DNA of 17,464 bases from Polyangiaceae bacterium (GCA_025936205.1 JAICTU010000156.1:1-17464), one strand, 5' to 3'; positions 1-8,314 are shown, numbered from the stretch's first letter. Made by a program: numbers and translations. The notes: a model not told the origin generated them from the letters alone.

Positions 1-2
1 TC

Positions 3-2714
3 GTGGCTGGCGAGCGCGAGAGCCGCTTCCTGCTCGCCGGCTCGGGAGAGTTCGGCGGCGCGCGGGGGCGGCTCAGCATGCTGTCTGCGCACTGGGACGG
101 GGCGCGCCAGCTGACGCTGCCGCAAGTCCGCCTGGTTTTCGCAGATCAAGAGGCCCGCTTGCAGGGTTCGATCTCTCCGCGCGCTTGTGATCTGACGCTG
201 GAGTTCGCGCGCATCGACCTGCAGCGCGTCCTCACGCCGCTCGCCCCGCAGCTGGCGCGCGCGGGACTGCTCAGCGGCAAGCTGGTGGCGCGGGGCTCGC
301 CCGAGCGCCCGGAACTCGCGCTGGACCTGGACGGCAAGGCGCTCGAGCTCCTGCCCGGCGCCAAGCTGGCAGCGGGCCTCTCGGCTCGGCTCGACCCTGC
401 CGACTCCACGCTGGAGCTGCAAGCGCGGCTGCGCGATGAGGGCGGAGCGGCCACTCCGCGCATCGACCTGGTCTGGCGAGTCCGGCAGGACCCTGCCGGG
501 AAGCTGCGGACGGAGCTGACCCTGGACGACGCTGCCGGGCCCTGGTTGCGAGCGCAGGGAGAGCTCGTGCTGCCACGCGCGCACTCTGGGGCGAGCTTTG
601 CCCAGCAGATTGCGACCGCGTCGGCGGCACTGCCCGGGGCGCTGGCGCGCGAGAGCTGGAAGCTCGAGCTGTCCGCCGCGCGCCGCCCGCTCGCGCATCT
701 GCCACTGCCCTCGGACTGGGCCGGGCTCGGCGAGCTCGATCTGGATGCGCGTCTGAGCGCGCGCCATGTGCCCGGCGGCGAGCCGCAGGCCGAGCTGGAT
801 TTTCGCCTGGAAGAGAGCACGCGGCGCTCCCGGCGGGAGACGTGTGCAGTGGGTGCCTTCCGCAGCAAGGGCTCACTTCAGCTGCGCGAGGGCCGCTTCG
901 AAGGGGCGCTCAGCGCCTCGGCCGATCAGACCCCGCTGCTGACCGTCAACGGCTCTGGCCCCCTCGATCTGTTCGCCCTGTTGCGCGGCGCCGCGCGACA
1001 TCCGCCGGACATCACCCTGGAGCTGGACGCCCGCAACGTGCCGCTCACCAGCGTACCCGTGTTGTGCGAGCGCGCCCGTGGCCAGCTCACGGCCAGCGGA
1101 CACCTGCGCGACCCGTTCGGTCAAGGCCGAACCGAGCTGCAGGTCGCGCTGCGCGACTTCAGTCTGGGCAGCGAGCAGACCGTAGATGTCTCGGGAAAGC
1201 TCAGCGCGAGCCCGGAGCAGATCGACTGGAGCGGTACGCTGATCTCGGGCGACCGGCGTTCGCGCTTGACGGGCCAGCTGCGGCGACCGGGGGCCACGGT
1301 TTCTGGCGCGGGAGCGTCGCCGATGGAGGTGGTGCTCGCGCTGGACCAGCTGCCGCTGGCACCGTTCGTTCCAGTGCAGGGTCCGATCTCTCACATCTCC
1401 GGCTCGCTGAGTGGCGAGCTGCGCGCCAGTGGCGCTCGACCGTCGCCCGAGCTGTCCGGGAGCCTGCAGTTGCACGATGTCTCGTTCACCGTGACCGAGC
1501 TCGCCCAGCCCTTGAGCGACATCAACGGCGAGCTCAGCCTGGAGAAAGACGCGCTGGTTTTGCGCGAGCTGACCGCGCGCGATACCAACGGCACGCTCAC
1601 GCTCGATGGGCGCATCGCGCTGCGCGGCCTGCGTGAGCTGGATGCGGGCTTGAACCTGAAGGCGTACAAGTTCCCCCTGCGTCAGTCGGGTCAGTTCATC
1701 GCCACCACCAGCGCCAGCGCGCGCATCGACCTCGGCTGGCAGCCGGAGCAACAGGATGTGCGCATCCAGTTGCTCGACATGGACATCTGGCTGGAGAGCA
1801 ACAAGGCCCCGGAAGGCCTCTCGGTCGAGCCCCATCCGGATGTGGTGGTACGGCACGCGCGCGACACGGGCGCGAGCCTGGCGGCGCTCGCGGAGGAAGA
1901 GCGTGCCCGGGCCCGCCGCGAGACGCCGAACCGATTGTCCGTGCAGATCCAATCACGGGACGGGTTCTGGGTGCGGCGCGCCGACTTCGATCTCAAGCTC
2001 GCCACGGATCTGAAGATCGCGATCGAACGCCCCGCTCCGAGCCCGAACAGCTCCGGCGTGAGCGTAAACGGGGAAATTCGCTTCGAGCGCGGCTATCTCG
2101 AGCTGCTCGGCAAGATGTTCGAGGTGCGACCGGGGGGCACGCTGCGCTTCCCCGGAGGCAACTCGACCACCCTGGATCTGGTAGCGAGCTACAAGGATCG
2201 CCGCACTGAAAAGACCGTGACGGTCCGCTTGCGTGGCACGGCCACCGCGCCCAAGCTCGACTTCTCGCTGGACGAAGAGCCCATCACCGCTGGCGAGGCC
2301 TTCCAGGCCATCTACGGATCGACGGACAACTCATCGGATCGAGTGGAGGACACCGAGGCCGAGGCCAGCCAGATCCTGAGCGCGCTGACCGCCGGTGTGA
2401 TCACCACCAGCATCCGTCGCCGGCTGGGGTCGATGGCGCCGATCGTCGCGGTCGATCCGGGAGGAAGCCAGGGCGTCAGCCAGGTGCGCGCCGGCTTCGA
2501 GCTGGATACGCTGATTCCGGACTTTCTGCGAGACGTCGTGACCGGCGTGTACGTCGAGGGCATCTTGTCGTCGGAGAAGCTGGATGAGCAAGGCACGCAG
2601 CGGGATGTGCAGCCCGGCGTGTTGATCGAGCTGCACTTCCCCCACAACCTGGTGACGAGCGGACGCTACGGACCCTCGACGACCTGGACGGTCGACATCG
2701 GCTGGCAGCCTTGA
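3..2714 (+). CDS. tamB: TamB/DUF490 translocation and assembly module protein, C-terminal part (5' end outside window)
   Basis: This 903-residue reading frame is open at the window edge, so the true N-terminus lies upstream; TamB proteins are usually about 1200-1500 residues. TamB is a periplasm-spanning, inner-membrane-anchored protein with a long beta-taco groove that acts with an Omp85 partner (TamA) in outer-membrane protein assembly and phospholipid transport. The sequence shows long stretches of amphipathic beta repeats (residues about 1-560) and a typical TamB C-terminal domain (about 560-903). The conserved block GEIRFERGYLELLGKMFEV followed by a GGTLRF turn is at about 688-715, and the chain ends in the aromatic GWQP. 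A charged Arg/Glu/Ala-rich insertion (about 615-640) interrupts the domain. No TamA gene is visible downstream; it may lie upstream of the window. The family call is strong; the transport substrate is unknown. Confidence 0.9.
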   Translation: MAGERESRFLLAGSGEFGGARGRLSMLSAHWDGARQLTLPQVRLVFADQEARLQGSISPRACDLTLEFARIDLQRVLTPLAPQLARAGLLSGKLVARGSPERPELALDLDGKALELLPGAKLAAGLSARLDPADSTLELQARLRDEGGAATPRIDLVWRVRQDPAGKLRTELTLDDAAGPWLRAQGELVLPRAHSGASFAQQIATASAALPGALARESWKLELSAARRPLAHLPLPSDWAGLGELDLDARLSARHVPGGEPQAELDFRLEESTRRSRRETCAVGAFRSKGSLQLREGRFEGALSASADQTPLLTVNGSGPLDLFALLRGAARHPPDITLELDARNVPLTSVPVLCERARGQLTASGHLRDPFGQGRTELQVALRDFSLGSEQTVDVSGKLSASPEQIDWSGTLISGDRRSRLTGQLRRPGATVSGAGASPMEVVLALDQLPLAPFVPVQGPISHISGSLSGELRASGARPSPELSGSLQLHDVSFTVTELAQPLSDINGELSLEKDALVLRELTARDTNGTLTLDGRIALRGLRELDAGLNLKAYKFPLRQSGQFIATTSASARIDLGWQPEQQDVRIQLLDMDIWLESNKAPEGLSVEPHPDVVVRHARDTGASLAALAEEERARARRETPNRLSVQIQSRDGFWVRRADFDLKLATDLKIAIERPAPSPNSSGVSVNGEIRFERGYLELLGKMFEVRPGGTLRFPGGNSTTLDLVASYKDRRTEKTVTVRLRGTATAPKLDFSLDEEPITAGEAFQAIYGSTDNSSDRVEDTEAEASQILSALTAGVITTSIRRRLGSMAPIVAVDPGGSQGVSQVRAGFELDTLIPDFLRDVVTGVYVEGILSSEKLDEQGTQRDVQPGVLIELHFPHNLVTSGRYGPSTTWTVDIGWQP

Positions 2715-2805
2715 GCTAGACCTCAGGCTGATTTAGCGGCCGCCCACCGCCCTCGTTTGACGTGGCCCCGGATCTGCGCGAGAGACTGGAGCGAGGGGGG
2801 GGCAG

Positions 2806-4077
2806 ATGGCGGGATACTCGCACGCGGCGGGAGCTGCACGGGGCGTCAATCCGGATCTGGATCGGACAACACCGGTCATTGACGCAAAACAGGACGTGGC
2901 CATGGCGCCGGGTTTGCCCGAGCTGTTCGGCAATGGTCCGCTCCTGCGTCTGCAACAACGTGTGCTGCGCGCCGGGACGCACCCGGGCGTGCGGCGCCGC
3001 CCGCTCGCGGTGGCGCTCTGGCACTGGGCAACCGCGGTAGCGCTGATCGGCTGGTTGCCGCTGCTCTTGCTGGTGGCCGTGGCACCCGCGCAGCCGGGCG
3101 CGCTGCGCTCGCTGCTGCTCGACTTTGGCGTGCACTGCCGGTCGTTGGCTGCGGCCCCGATCTTGGTGCTCGCGGAGGCAATCTCCGCGCGCCTCGGCGA
3201 AGTGGCACAACATTTCACGAACGGACGACTGATCGCTGCCAACGATCAAGCTCGCTTCGAGCGCGCGCTCGACTCCACACGGCGGCTCGCGCACTCCTCG
3301 GCAGCGGACTGGGTCGCGGCAGCCCTGGCCTATCCGATCCTGTTCTTGCTATTCGCCGCCGGCCCCTTGATCCCTGCCTGGCAGCGCAGCGGCCCGGGGC
3401 TGCTGGAGTGCTCGGCCGCGGGCTGGTGGCATCTGCTCGTCAGCGCTCCGCTCTTGATGCTGCTCTTGCTCGGCTGGTTCTGGCGGCTGCTGCTGTGGGT
3501 GCGCTTTCTGTGGCTGGTGTCGCGCCTGGAGCTGGTGCTCTCGCCGGCTCACCCCGACCGCTGCGCGGGGCTGCGCTTTGTCGGTTACTCGCTGAGTGAC
3601 TTCTCTGCGCTCGGCTTTGCCTTTGGCACCATCGTGGCGGGCAGCCTGGCCAACCAAGTCGTGCGCGGCGACGTGACGCTGGTCGACTATCGACGGGATT
3701 TCGTGGCCTTGGCGCTCTTTGTCGTGATCCTGTTCGGCGCCCCGCTGCTGCTCTTCAGCGGACCGTTGCTGCGCACTTTGCGCCGCGGAGTCTACCGTTA
3801 TGGCCGGCTGGCGGCGGGGCTGGGAGGCCAGCTCGAGCACAAATGGTTGGAAGCGGGCACGGCGGTCGACGAGCAGTCGCTCGGCGTCCAGGATTTCTCC
3901 GCAGTAACGGACCTGTACCAGATCGCGAGCAATGTGTACGCGATGCGCCTGCTGGTGGTCGACGTCCGGAGCATCGCCATCTTGCTGGTCGCGACCGTGC
4001 TGCCGCTGCTCGCCGTCGCTGCCGCCAGTCTGCCACTCGACGTCCTGCGCCAGGTGCTCTCCGACTTGTTGTTCTGA
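2806..4077 (+). CDS. Polytopic inner-membrane protein of unknown function
   Basis: A 423-residue protein that I cannot assign to a named family. Hydrophobic segments lie at about 74-95, 108-126 (weaker), 168-190, 208-236, 262-282, 298-320 and 388-412, giving six or seven probable membrane spans. Notable polar motifs are LSPAHPDRCAG near 245-255, before the fifth span, and DFSAVTDLYQIASNVYAM near 363-380, before the last span. The conserved-looking HPDR block recalls uncharacterised proteobacterial membrane proteins, but no catalytic signature is visible. The start at 2806 is chosen because a run of eight G follows GCGA and ends three bases before the ATG, a strong ribosome-binding site; a later ATG at 2902 would drop 32 polar residues. 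It lies 91 bases after the TamB stop on the same strand, so co-transcription is possible. Confidence 0.8.
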   Translation: MAGYSHAAGAARGVNPDLDRTTPVIDAKQDVAMAPGLPELFGNGPLLRLQQRVLRAGTHPGVRRRPLAVALWHWATAVALIGWLPLLLLVAVAPAQPGALRSLLLDFGVHCRSLAAAPILVLAEAISARLGEVAQHFTNGRLIAANDQARFERALDSTRRLAHSSAADWVAAALAYPILFLLFAAGPLIPAWQRSGPGLLECSAAGWWHLLVSAPLLMLLLLGWFWRLLLWVRFLWLVSRLELVLSPAHPDRCAGLRFVGYSLSDFSALGFAFGTIVAGSLANQVVRGDVTLVDYRRDFVALALFVVILFGAPLLLFSGPLLRTLRRGVYRYGRLAAGLGGQLEHKWLEAGTAVDEQSLGVQDFSAVTDLYQIASNVYAMRLLVVDVRSIAILLVATVLPLLAVAAASLPLDVLRQVLSDLLF

Positions 4078-4221
4078 GGGCGTCGAGCGGCGCTCCGTTG
4101 CAGCGGGCGGCGGCGCCAACACCTACAGTCGCCGCTGTTTGCGTACCCATAATGAATTGCCGCAGGGGTGGCTTGCATCCGCGTTCCGCGCATGTGACGT
4201 TTCGTTTTCCCTCACGTCCGC

Positions 4222-5070
4222 ATGCTTTCTCCGTTCCTCGCTGCGCTGGCCGCCGTTACCCCGCCCGCCCGTGGCTTCGCTCGTGTCGTCGCGGCCGGCG
4301 CTCTCGCGGCGCTGAACGGCGCCTGTGGGGAGCCGCCCCTCGAGCCGCGGCCACCCGATCCCGGCGCGCCTCACTTCACGGTGATGAGCTACAACATCGA
4401 GCTCGGAGCCAAGCGCGAGCCGAGCACGCTGAAGAGCATCGGGGACATCGATGCGGATCTGGTGGGTCTGCAAGAGGTGACGCCCGAAGCCGAGGCGTGG
4501 CTCCGAGTTGCCTACGCGGAGCAGTACCCCTACCAGCTGTATCAGTCGAAGGGCGGTGCAGGTGGGCTGGCCGCGCTCTCGCGTTTTCCGCTGGTCGATC
4601 GGGGCCTGCGGCCCGCTCCCGAGGACTGGCACCCGGCCTGGCATCTCGAAGCCGATACTCCCGCGGGTCCGGTGCAGATCCTCGACGTTCATCTGCGCTC
4701 GCTGTTCAGTGGTGACCCCAATCCCGTGAACTCGTACCTGAGCACGGGCTCGGATCACCTGAGCGAGATGGAGCTGTTCTCGGACTGGTGCGAGCCCGAC
4801 ATTCCCACGATCGTGCTCGGCGATTTCAACGAAAGCCCCGACGGCCCTGCCGTGAACTATCTCGAAGGACGCGGGTTTCTCAACCTGCTGCCTGCGTTTC
4901 GGCCCGGGCAACCCACCTGGCATTTTCGCTCGACCGGCGATCAGTTCAGCGAGACCTTCGATCACATCCTGATCAACTCGGCACTGGTGCCGCTGAACGC
5001 CTGGGTGCAGCGGCGTGGTGATTCCGATCACCTGCCGGTGATGGCGCACCTCGAGCCGCGCAGCTGGTAG
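4222..5070 (+). CDS. Exported endonuclease/exonuclease/phosphatase (EEP) family hydrolase
   Basis: A 282-residue protein with the full active-site set of the EEP superfamily (DNase I, exonuclease III, sphingomyelinase and inositol-phosphatase folds), which cleaves phosphodiester or phosphomonoester bonds with a divalent metal. Visible motifs: MSYNIE (Asn58), LQEV (Glu85, metal ligand), DVHLRS (Asp155, His157), LGDFNE (Asp201, Asn203), FDHIL (Asp247, His248) and the terminal SDHLPV (Asp269, His270). The first 35 residues form a hydrophobic export signal ending near NGACGEPP; Cys35 could be lipidated, but Asn at -3 makes the lipobox poor. The Pro-rich stretch 38-50 fits a linker. No good Shine-Dalgarno precedes the ATG. 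The substrate (nucleic acid, lipid head group or sugar phosphate) cannot be told from the sequence. It converges on the next gene with a 28-base gap. Confidence 0.85.
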   Translation: MLSPFLAALAAVTPPARGFARVVAAGALAALNGACGEPPLEPRPPDPGAPHFTVMSYNIELGAKREPSTLKSIGDIDADLVGLQEVTPEAEAWLRVAYAEQYPYQLYQSKGGAGGLAALSRFPLVDRGLRPAPEDWHPAWHLEADTPAGPVQILDVHLRSLFSGDPNPVNSYLSTGSDHLSEMELFSDWCEPDIPTIVLGDFNESPDGPAVNYLEGRGFLNLLPAFRPGQPTWHFRSTGDQFSETFDHILINSALVPLNAWVQRRGDSDHLPVMAHLEPRSW

Positions 5071-5098
5071 TGCCGACGGCGCCGGGGGCAAGCGGAGC

Positions 5099-5659
5099 TC
5101 ACCACTGGTGGGCGACTGCGAGACCCCAGTGGATGCGGCGATTGTAGTACGCGAAGTTACTCCAGCTGACCTGGGCTTCGGCGCGCAAGATCGTGGCGCC
5201 GGCGATCTCGGCGGAGAGCCCGAGCGGCAGAAAGGGTGTGAACTCCGAGCCCCAGTTGCCGATGCGGGGCGCCGTATACAGCTGCGCGCCGGGCCAGAGC
5301 CGGAGCGAGGCCGGCAGCGAGGCCGCGGCCCAGAACAGGCCGAGCTCCAGCTCGCCCGAAGCGTTCACCCAGCGCGAGCGCAGGCCGTCCCAGCGCACTG
5401 CCGCTCCACCCGCAGCGGACGAGGTGTCGAAGGCTGCGATGGTGCTGATCGCCCAGCGCTCGCGCAGCTGCACCGTCCACCAAGCCTGACCGAGGCGCTG
5501 CGTCGTTTCGTTGACGTAGGGCCGCGGCTCGATGCTCGAGAGCGCGAGCCCGAACTCCTGGGTGCGGCCCGGATTGCTGATCGCGGCAGCGGGGCGGAAG
5601 CCCTGCGACGGTGCGCAGCCCGCCGCCCACAGCCAGGCCGCGAGCGCGCCCACGGGCAC
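5099..5659 (-). CDS. Small exported (lipo)protein of unknown function
   Basis: About 186 residues. The N-terminus is a short hydrophobic signal, GALAAWLWAAGC, with Cys14 in a plausible lipobox (AAGC), followed by a beta-strand-rich body ending HWGLAVAHQW; a terminal aromatic residue is common in outer-membrane barrels. Two GTG starts compete. The one at 5659 is nearly abutted by the GAGG ribosome-binding motif, whereas the GTG at 5653 sits six bases after it and is the better choice, removing two residues. There is no ATG. The gene starts only 44 bases after the stop of the DUF3943 gene on the same strand, so the two probably form one transcript. I recognise no family; an envelope-associated role is inferred from the signal and the neighbour. 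Confidence 0.7.
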   Translation of the reverse strand: MPVGALAAWLWAAGCAPSQGFRPAAAISNPGRTQEFGLALSSIEPRPYVNETTQRLGQAWWTVQLRERWAISTIAAFDTSSAAGGAAVRWDGLRSRWVNASGELELGLFWAAASLPASLRLWPGAQLYTAPRIGNWGSEFTPFLPLGLSAEIAGATILRAEAQVSWSNFAYYNRRIHWGLAVAHQW

Positions 5660-5703
5660 CCTCGCGGAGCTCAGCGTCGATCGCCGTCGGCCGCCGCGTG
5701 CGC

Positions 5704-7266
5704 TCAGAAGACCATCCCCGCTCCGATCGCCATCCGGCGCTCCTGGCGGCGACCGGACTGGCCACCGAGGTAGCTCTCGTGCGCGAAGCCTTCCAGCTGG
5801 GTGTAGAAGCGCAGCGGGGTCTCCGGAGGCTCGACGGCGAGGCCCAGGCGATTGTCGTCGAGCACCTCTGTGCCCGCCGGATCGCGCGTGATCTTCTCCT
5901 GAAAGCGATCCATACCCTGGATCGATCGATAGCTGCCCCAGCCGAGATCACCGTACAGGCGCACTGCGCGCAGCCTCAGCTCGCCGGAGAGCCGCGTGGA
6001 GAAGCCGTAGTTGTACTGGTACCCACGTGCGAGCGTGCTCTTGTAGGTGGCGTTCGGATCCGCCTCGTGCAGCGCGGGCCAAGCCAGGGAGCGGATCGAA
6101 GCAAAGTCGGCAGACGCCCGCACCCCCAGATCGAGCTGATAGCCGCGGGACTTCCAGGTGGCTCCCAGCTGCGGACCCGCCAGATGCAGCAGCGCGTAGC
6201 GATCGCCGGTTTCCAGGGTATCCTCCGCAGCGAACTCGATGCCGGTGGCGACTCCGAGCAGAGCGCCGATCAGCGCTTGCCCGCTGGCGCGCTGACCATA
6301 GTAGCCCGCCAGCACGGCATCCACCTTCATGCGCGCGTCGCGCAGGCCCTCGCCGTCGAATTGCAGGCCCAGCGAGCCGCTGCTGAAGTTGCCTTGAGCA
6401 AAGGTCGAGTCGAAGCTCTCCGGGTCGAGATACCCGGGCAAGCTCACCAGGTGCGCATCGAGCGCGACGCCACGAATGATCTGGTTCTGCGCGCCGTCGC
6501 CGAGCCAGCTGTTCTGGTAGGCGGCGCTGAAACGGTGCGTGTACTCCGAGCTGAAGCCCAGATTGTCGCGCGCCGGGCGTGGATCCTTCGGGTGCGCGTC
6601 GAGCTCATCGTGGACCCAGACCGGGAAACCGAGCGTGACCTTGGCGACGTCCTGGGCCAGGTTGGTATCCGAGGGCGAGCTATTCAGATAGCTGGCGAGC
6701 TGCACGAAGAACTCGCCCAGGGCGATGCCGCCGAAGGTGGTTGCAACCATGTCGTTGATGCTCACCTTCTCGCGCCACTCCAGCGTCCCTTCCCAGATGG
6801 CGGAGGCCGCAAACGTAAAGAGCGATGCCGCCGGCACGCTCAGGCCGTTGGCACGCGACAAGCCGTAGTAGGCAGAGCCCGCGAGCGGGTGCAACACGTT
6901 GTTGGTCACATGCGTGTTGTTGTCGAAGCGGATCCCATGACTGCTAAAGCGATCGGACCAGCGTGGGAAGTCCCAGTCTTCCGAGTTACCCTTCGAGTTG
7001 GACCAGTACTGCGCGACGCCGAGTGAGAGCACACCCGCGACTTCGATCGCTGCTCTGGCATAAGAAGGTGGATAGCGCCCCGGGCCGAGCTGCCGGTCCC
7101 TGTCCGTGCTGCGTGTCGACGCCGGAGGTGTAGGCACCTCGTGTGGTACCAGCGCTGGCTTCAGCTCGTGATCCGCGTCCGGATCGGCGGACAGCGCAGG
7201 CGAAGCGAGCGTGCACGCGAACGCGAGTGCGCGCACGGCCCGACCGCAGGCAGCGTTGCAGACCAT
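5704..7266 (-). CDS. DUF3943 domain-containing exported protein
   Basis: A 520-residue protein with an N-terminal signal peptide (ALAFACTLASPALSA, cleavage near residue 25). The region from about residue 60 to 170 resembles DUF3943: a WSNS start, then NNVLHPLAGSAYYGLSRANG, an IWEGTLEWREK segment and SINDMVATTFGGIALGEFF. The remaining 350 residues are beta-rich with alternating hydrophobics and aromatic girdles and end in ERRMAIGAGMVF, which fits an outer-membrane barrel ending in Phe. The ATG at 7266 is preferred over one seven codons upstream because GGAGGG stands just before it. The biochemical function of DUF3943 is unknown. The gene heads a probable two-gene unit with the small exported protein downstream and is divergent from the lipoprotein at 7432. 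Confidence 0.8.
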   Translation of the reverse strand: MVCNAACGRAVRALAFACTLASPALSADPDADHELKPALVPHEVPTPPASTRSTDRDRQLGPGRYPPSYARAAIEVAGVLSLGVAQYWSNSKGNSEDWDFPRWSDRFSSHGIRFDNNTHVTNNVLHPLAGSAYYGLSRANGLSVPAASLFTFAASAIWEGTLEWREKVSINDMVATTFGGIALGEFFVQLASYLNSSPSDTNLAQDVAKVTLGFPVWVHDELDAHPKDPRPARDNLGFSSEYTHRFSAAYQNSWLGDGAQNQIIRGVALDAHLVSLPGYLDPESFDSTFAQGNFSSGSLGLQFDGEGLRDARMKVDAVLAGYYGQRASGQALIGALLGVATGIEFAAEDTLETGDRYALLHLAGPQLGATWKSRGYQLDLGVRASADFASIRSLAWPALHEADPNATYKSTLARGYQYNYGFSTRLSGELRLRAVRLYGDLGWGSYRSIQGMDRFQEKITRDPAGTEVLDDNRLGLAVEPPETPLRFYTQLEGFAHESYLGGQSGRRQERRMAIGAGMVF

Positions 7267-7319
7267 GTTCCCTCCGCAAGCAGGCACGCTCGGCGCCGCT
7301 CAAGACGCTGCCTCGGGAC

Positions 7320-7370
7320 CTCACGTCCCAACTGGCGCTCTGCTTGCAGGGTCCCCTTGCAGAGATTGAG
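7320..7370. promoter_or_regulatory. Divergent intergenic region with a short direct repeat
   Basis: Between the divergent genes at 7266 (-) and 7432 (+) the motif CTTGCAG occurs twice, about one and a half helical turns apart (CTTGCAGGGTCCCCTTGCAG), which could be a regulator-binding site. No convincing -35/-10 pair was seen on either strand. Weak support only. Confidence 0.15.
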
Positions 7371-7431
7371 CCAAACGCATCGCAACTCGGACATCAGAGG
7401 CTCCGACTGCGGATGCGAGCGAGGAGGAGTC

Positions 7432-7851
7432 ATGGGGACAATGAAGGTGTGTCGAGACTGGATCATCGTGCTGGCGGCGTGCGTGGCCTGCGGAGGGCCG
7501 CTGCGTTACCAGACCGCGTCGACGGGGAAAGCGCCCGGTGCCGACGCAGAGATCGAAGCTGACGTGAGTGAACAACAAGGACAGACCCGGCTGTCCGTCT
7601 CGATCAAGAACCTGCCGCCTCCCGATCGCGTCGCACCCGACGGCCAGCACTACGTGGCCTGGTATCGCCCGAGCTCGCGCGCGATCTGGCAGCGCGTGGC
7701 CGCGCTCGCCTATGAGGCCGAGACGCGCGAAGCCTCGTTGAACGGTTCCGTACCGGAGAAGCAGTTCGAGTTCGAGATCACGGCAGAGCCTGCAGTCGAT
7801 GTCGCATCACCGTCTCCCAATGTCGTCTTCGTACAAGGCATCGGGAGCTGA
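7432..7851 (+). CDS. Small lipoprotein of unknown function
   Basis: A 139-residue protein with a classical lipoprotein signal: a hydrophobic stretch (WIIVLAAC) with Cys17 as the lipidated residue. The mature domain contains YVAWYRPSSRAIWQRV and ends with EFEITAEPAVDVASPSPNVVFVQ. That arrangement (a Trp-bearing strand, then a T/A-E-P strand and an S-P-N-V hairpin) faintly resembles the Ig-like C-terminal domain of RskA-type anti-sigma factors, but no anti-sigma or zinc-binding part is present, so this is only structural speculation. The start is set by GAGGAGG ending a few bases before ATG 7432; a second in-frame ATG three codons later is too far from it. The 165-base gap to the divergent DUF3943 gene must hold both promoters. 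No terminator was recognised after the stop. Confidence 0.75.
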   Translation: MGTMKVCRDWIIVLAACVACGGPLRYQTASTGKAPGADAEIEADVSEQQGQTRLSVSIKNLPPPDRVAPDGQHYVAWYRPSSRAIWQRVAALAYEAETREASLNGSVPEKQFEFEITAEPAVDVASPSPNVVFVQGIGS

Positions 7852-8095
7852 CGCACATGACGTTCCGGTGGCAACCACTCGCGTCCTCTCTCTTCGCAAC
7901 CTACGATGGCTCGCACCAGCTACAAGCGAGTAACAGCAGAACGCGAGATTGTTACGGCGCCGAAGCCACCAGGGGCCGCTGCCGCGCGGAAATAGCGGCG
8001 GAGAGCGCTGTCTGCCGCGCGGTGCGCTCACCCGCGTCGCCGTTTATCGCACGATCCCCGGGTGAGGCGCTGACGGCTGCGCGGAGCGCTGCCGG
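7852..8095. other. Intergenic stretch without a supported gene
   Basis: About 245 bases after the lipoprotein stop. Short frames exist on both strands but lack ribosome-binding sites and protein-like composition. An 11-base direct repeat CTGCCGCGCGG occurs at 7979 and 8012. A small stem GTGG-CAA-CCAC lies near 7868 but has no T-tract, so it is not a clear terminator. Confidence 0.4.
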
Positions 8096-8116
8096 TGGCA
8101 CGCTGCGTGCTATAGC
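8096..8116 (+). promoter_or_regulatory. Candidate promoter: extended -10 (TGCTATAGC) overlapping a sigma-54-like motif
   Basis: TGCTATAGC at 8108-8116 matches an extended -10 element and would start transcription at about 8123, exactly where the left arm of the 16-bp inverted repeat begins. The same bases also form TGGCACG-CTGC-GTGC (8096-8110), one base away from the sigma-54 pattern TGGCACG-N4-TTGC. No good -35 hexamer is present. Which sigma factor, if any, uses the site is open. Confidence 0.3.
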
Positions 8117-8122
8117 CTGAGT

Positions 8123-8314
8123 TGTCTGGCGGGCGGCAAAACCCGTCCAATCGAACCGTGCCCGGGGGGGCGTGAGCGCCGGCGGCGGTCTCGCTGACCG
8201 AATGGGGGGGGACGGCGTCAACGGGGCGCCAAGTAGTGTAGGCCGCCGCTCGGGATGACTATTCACCGACCAAGATCATTCTGAGCGCGATTGGGATCTG
8301 CCGCCCGCCAGACA
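8123..8314 (+). ncRNA. Candidate structured RNA (or 5' leader) closed by a 16-bp perfect inverted repeat
   Basis: The sequence TGTCTGGCGGGCGGCA (8123-8138) is perfectly complementary to 8299-8314. Nested inside are CCAATCG (8147-8153) with CGATTGG (8288-8294), GAGCG (8174-8178) with CGCTC (8247-8251) continued by GCGG/CCGC after a three-base bulge, and a terminal hairpin CGGTC-TCGCT-GACCG (8186-8200). All stems are mutually compatible and give one 192-base rod with a large internal bubble. The overall shape recalls 6S RNA (closing stem, central bubble, apical stem), but I recognise no conserved 6S sequence, the neighbouring gene is not the usual one, and no T-tract terminator follows. The alternative is a MITE-like DNA element with 16-bp terminal repeats, although no target duplication is visible. 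The strand is inferred from the promoter-like site just upstream. Confidence 0.4.

Noticed and set aside
873..1952. Minus-strand open frame (359 codons)
   Set aside because: Shadow of the TamB gene; low-complexity Arg/Gln/Ala composition and no signal or motif.
4124..4153. Promoter with CATAAT before the EEP gene
   Set aside because: No acceptable -35 at 16-18 bases; a six-base near match alone is not enough.
4123..5091. Minus-strand open frame (322 codons)
   Set aside because: Antisense to the EEP hydrolase with its complete catalytic set.
5611..7026. Long plus-strand open frame (471 codons)
   Set aside because: It is antisense to the DUF3943 gene, whose signal peptide, family motifs and ribosome-binding site are clear; its translation is Arg/Gln/Ala-rich without domain features, as expected of a GC-rich shadow.
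8140..8160. tRNA T-arm-like sequence on the minus strand (GGTTCGATTGGAC)
   Set aside because: The flanking bases do not pair as a T-stem and no acceptor or anticodon arm can be built.
8123..8314. Firm identification as 6S RNA
   Set aside because: Only the overall shape and length agree; no conserved 6S sequence or neighbour gene was recognised, so it is kept as an unassigned structure.
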